From positions 1 through 24,686 of the forward strand of contig JAGZLX010000023.1 of assembly GCA_018364485.1 (NCBI GenBank): a DNA stretch of 24,686 nucleotides, given 5' to 3'. Made by a program: the position numbers and the translations under genes. This DNA is from Granulicatella adiacens. GTDB lineage: Bacteria > Bacillota > Bacilli > Lactobacillales > Aerococcaceae. Under the pieces are notes generated by a model. That model worked only from the letters and a program-made list of their open reading frames with translations, did not search any database and was not told the DNA's origin. Positions 22,572 to 24,686 of the stretch are shown here, piece after piece (positions within the stretch are counted from its first letter, which is position 1; every line of letters starts with the position of its first letter).

Positions 22572-23678
22572 ATGGCAACGAAGAAAAAATTCAATCTCGA
22601 TGCACTTTTCACACCAAGTAACACGAACTTCGAAATGGTTCAAGTGTTAGACGCAGAAGGAAAAGTTGTAAATCCTGACTTAGTACCAGATTTATCTGAC
22701 GATGAGTTAGTTCAATTAATGACTGACATGGTATGGTCACGTATTTTACACGAACGTTCAACTACATTAAACCGTCAAGGACGTTTAGGTTTCTACGCTC
22801 CAACAGCTGGACAAGAAGCTTCACAATTAGCTTCGATCAAAGCTTTTGAAAAAGACGATGTTCTTTTACCAGGTTACCGTGATGTACCACAATTAGTAAA
22901 ACACGGTTTACCATTATCACAAGCATTCTTATGGTCTCGTGGACATGTTGCAGGTAACATGTACCCAGAATCATTAAAAGCTTTACCACCACAAATCATC
23001 ATTGGTGCTCAATATGTTCAAGCAGCCGGTGTTGCTTTAGGTCTTAAAAAACGTGGTAAGAAAAATGTTGCAGTGACTTATACTGGTGATGGAGGATCTT
23101 CACAAGGGGACTTCTATGAAGGTATTAACTACGCTGGTGCATACCAAGCTCCTGCAGTATTCTTCATTCAAAATAACGGTTGGGCAATTTCAACTCCTCG
23201 TGAGTTACAAACAGCTGCTCCAACATTAGCTCAAAAAGCAGTTGCTGCTGGTATCCCTGGTATCCAAGTGGATGGTATGGACCCATTAGCAGTTTACGCT
23301 GTAACTAAAAAAGCTCGTGAATACGCAGTTGCTGGAAACGGTCCTGTGTTAATCGAAACAATCTGCTTCCGTTATGGTCCTCATACATTATCAGGTGACG
23401 ACCCAACTCGTTACCAACCAGAAGGAATTCAAGATGAATGGGCTAAGAAAGATCCATTAATTCGTTTCCGTAACTACCTAACAGCTAAAGGCTTATGGTC
23501 AGAAGAAAAAGAAAACGAAGTAATTGAAGCAACTAAAGAAGAAATCAAAGAAGCTATTAAAGAGGCTGACAAACAACCTAAACAAAAAGTTTCATTCTTC
23601 TTAGAAACAATGTTTGAAGAACCAACAAACGTTATTAAAGAACAAATCGAATACTTTAAAGCAAAGGAGAATAAATAA
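22572..23678 (+). CDS. pdhA: Pyruvate dehydrogenase E1 component, alpha subunit
   Basis: The 368-residue protein is the ThDP-binding half of the E1 heterotetramer, which decarboxylates pyruvate and transfers the acetyl group to lipoyl-E2. The ThDP/Mg motif runs from GDGGSSQGDFYEG (about 172) to NN (201-202). PGYRDVPQLVKHG and RYGPHTLSGDDPTRY are conserved E1-alpha segments. AAAAGGGG lies before the ATG. Codons look strongly optimised (GGT, GCT, TTA, CGT) compared with folA or dinB, consistent with high expression. It runs into pdhB two bases after its stop. Confidence 0.96.
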   Translation: MATKKKFNLDALFTPSNTNFEMVQVLDAEGKVVNPDLVPDLSDDELVQLMTDMVWSRILHERSTTLNRQGRLGFYAPTAGQEASQLASIKAFEKDDVLLPGYRDVPQLVKHGLPLSQAFLWSRGHVAGNMYPESLKALPPQIIIGAQYVQAAGVALGLKKRGKKNVAVTYTGDGGSSQGDFYEGINYAGAYQAPAVFFIQNNGWAISTPRELQTAAPTLAQKAVAAGIPGIQVDGMDPLAVYAVTKKAREYAVAGNGPVLIETICFRYGPHTLSGDDPTRYQPEGIQDEWAKKDPLIRFRNYLTAKGLWSEEKENEVIEATKEEIKEAIKEADKQPKQKVSFFLETMFEEPTNVIKEQIEYFKAKENK

Positions 23679-23680
23679 TT

Positions 23681-24658
23681 ATGGCACAAATGACAATGAT
23701 TCAAGCCATCACTGATGCATTGGCTGTTGAATTAAAACGTGATGAAAATGTCCTAATTTTCGGGGAAGACGTTGGTAAAAACGGTGGGGTTTTCCGTGCA
23801 ACTCAAGGGCTTCAAGATGAATTCGGTGAAGACCGCGTGTTCAACACTCCTTTAGCAGAATCTGGTATCGGTGGTTTAGCAATCGGTTTAGCTTTAGAAG
23901 GTTACCGTCCAGTTCCTGAAATCCAATTCTTCGGATTCGTATTCGAAGTAATGGATAGCGTGGTAGCTCAAGCAGCTCGTACACGTTACCGTATGGGTGG
24001 AACTCGTAACATGCCAATCGTATTCCGTTCACCATTTGGTGGTGGGGTACACACACCTGAATTACACTCAGATAACTTAGAAGGTTTAGTAGCTCAATCT
24101 CCAGGTTTGAAAGTGGTTATCCCTTCAAACCCATACGATGCAAAAGGATTATTAATTTCAGCTATTCGTGACAACGACCCAGTTGTTTACTTAGAACACA
24201 TGAAATTATACCGTTCATTCCGTGAAGAAGTTCCAGAAGGAGAATACACAGTTCCTCTAGGAGTAGCTGCAGTAACTCGTGAAGGTAAAGACGTATCTGT
24301 AATTACTTACGGTGCAATGGTTCGTGAAGCTGTTAAAGCTGCTGAAAACTTAGAAAAAGAAGGAATCTCAGTAGAAGTTATCGACTTACGTACTGTTTCT
24401 CCATTAGACTTAGACACAATCTTAGCTTCAGTTGAAAAAACTGGTCGCGTAGTTGTTGTTCAAGAAGCACAACGTCAAGCTGGTATCGGCGCAATGGTAA
24501 TGTCTGAAATTTCTGAACGCGCAATCTTAAGTTTAGAAGCTCCAATCGGACGTGTTGCAGCTCCAGATACAATCTTCCCATTTGGTCAAGCAGAAAACGA
24601 CTGGTTACCAAATGCTAGCGATATTGAAGCTAAAGTTCGCGAAACAGTGAACTTCTAA
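23681..24658 (+). CDS. pdhB: Pyruvate dehydrogenase E1 component, beta subunit
   Basis: The 325-residue partner of PdhA has the transketolase pyrimidine-binding domain (IFGEDVGKNGGVF, then NTPLAESGIGGLAIGLALEG) and a C-terminal transketolase domain (EVIDLRTVSPLD, VVVQEAQRQAGIG). It completes the E1 active site by binding the pyrimidine ring of ThDP. Its AAGGAG ribosome site lies within the last codons of pdhA, so translation is coupled. The remaining 28 bases of the window contain no further gene; pdhC and pdhD presumably follow outside. Confidence 0.96.
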   Translation: MAQMTMIQAITDALAVELKRDENVLIFGEDVGKNGGVFRATQGLQDEFGEDRVFNTPLAESGIGGLAIGLALEGYRPVPEIQFFGFVFEVMDSVVAQAARTRYRMGGTRNMPIVFRSPFGGGVHTPELHSDNLEGLVAQSPGLKVVIPSNPYDAKGLLISAIRDNDPVVYLEHMKLYRSFREEVPEGEYTVPLGVAAVTREGKDVSVITYGAMVREAVKAAENLEKEGISVEVIDLRTVSPLDLDTILASVEKTGRVVVVQEAQRQAGIGAMVMSEISERAILSLEAPIGRVAAPDTIFPFGQAENDWLPNASDIEAKVRETVNF

Positions 24659-24686
24659 TTCAACAATTTTCATTTCTAAAGAGCCT

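Overview
The window is about 24.7 kb of low-GC Gram-positive chromosome. Gene order and protein style point to Lactobacillales, most likely a Carnobacteriaceae member close to Granulicatella; that placement is inferred from the families seen, not from a marker gene. Strong AGGAGG-type ribosome binding sites, frequent TTG starts, LPNTG-anchored surface proteins and L. casei-like thymidylate synthase and dihydrofolate reductase all fit. I see no rRNA, tRNA, CRISPR array, insertion sequence or prophage.

Region 1 (1-5310) matches the Bacillus subtilis yjbH-yjbO neighbourhood. A partial SpxH/YjbH-type adaptor and a CYTH phosphatase-like gene are read leftwards. Diverging from them is a tight operon: small alarmone synthetase (RelQ/YjbM), NAD kinase, an RluD-family pseudouridine synthase and the MgtE magnesium transporter. 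Two junctions overlap by four bases, and a bidirectional terminator closes the operon.

Region 2 (5312-9420) holds a leftward Cof-type HAD phosphatase, a yitV-yitW-like pair (alpha/beta hydrolase plus DUF59/SufT-like protein), an unusual structured intergenic stretch (about 7380-7605), an unrecognised 101-residue protein and a MATE exporter.

Region 3 (9480-13044) carries two cell-wall-anchored adhesins, each with its own good promoter and terminator. The first has an Ig-like adhesin body between threonine-rich segments. The second looks like a compact GbpC/antigen I/II relative.

Region 4 (13045-18831) is a one-carbon and DNA-precursor block: formate-tetrahydrofolate ligase, an ABC-F ribosome-associated ATPase (YfmR/Uup type), thyA, folA and ung. 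ThyA and DHFR form the dTMP cycle, and Ung removes uracil when that cycle falls short.

Region 5 (18830-22263) has a third LPNTG adhesin (Ig-like/collagen-binding-like domains plus a Cna-B domain with an intact isopeptide triad), an unknown four-helix membrane protein and DNA polymerase IV.

Region 6 (22264-24686) is a 308-base leader rich in short repeats with a long imperfect hairpin, followed by pdhA and pdhB. The E2 and E3 genes presumably lie beyond the window edge.

No complete new system is evident. The best candidates for something undescribed are the structured intergenic region at 7380-7605 and the repeat-rich pdh leader.
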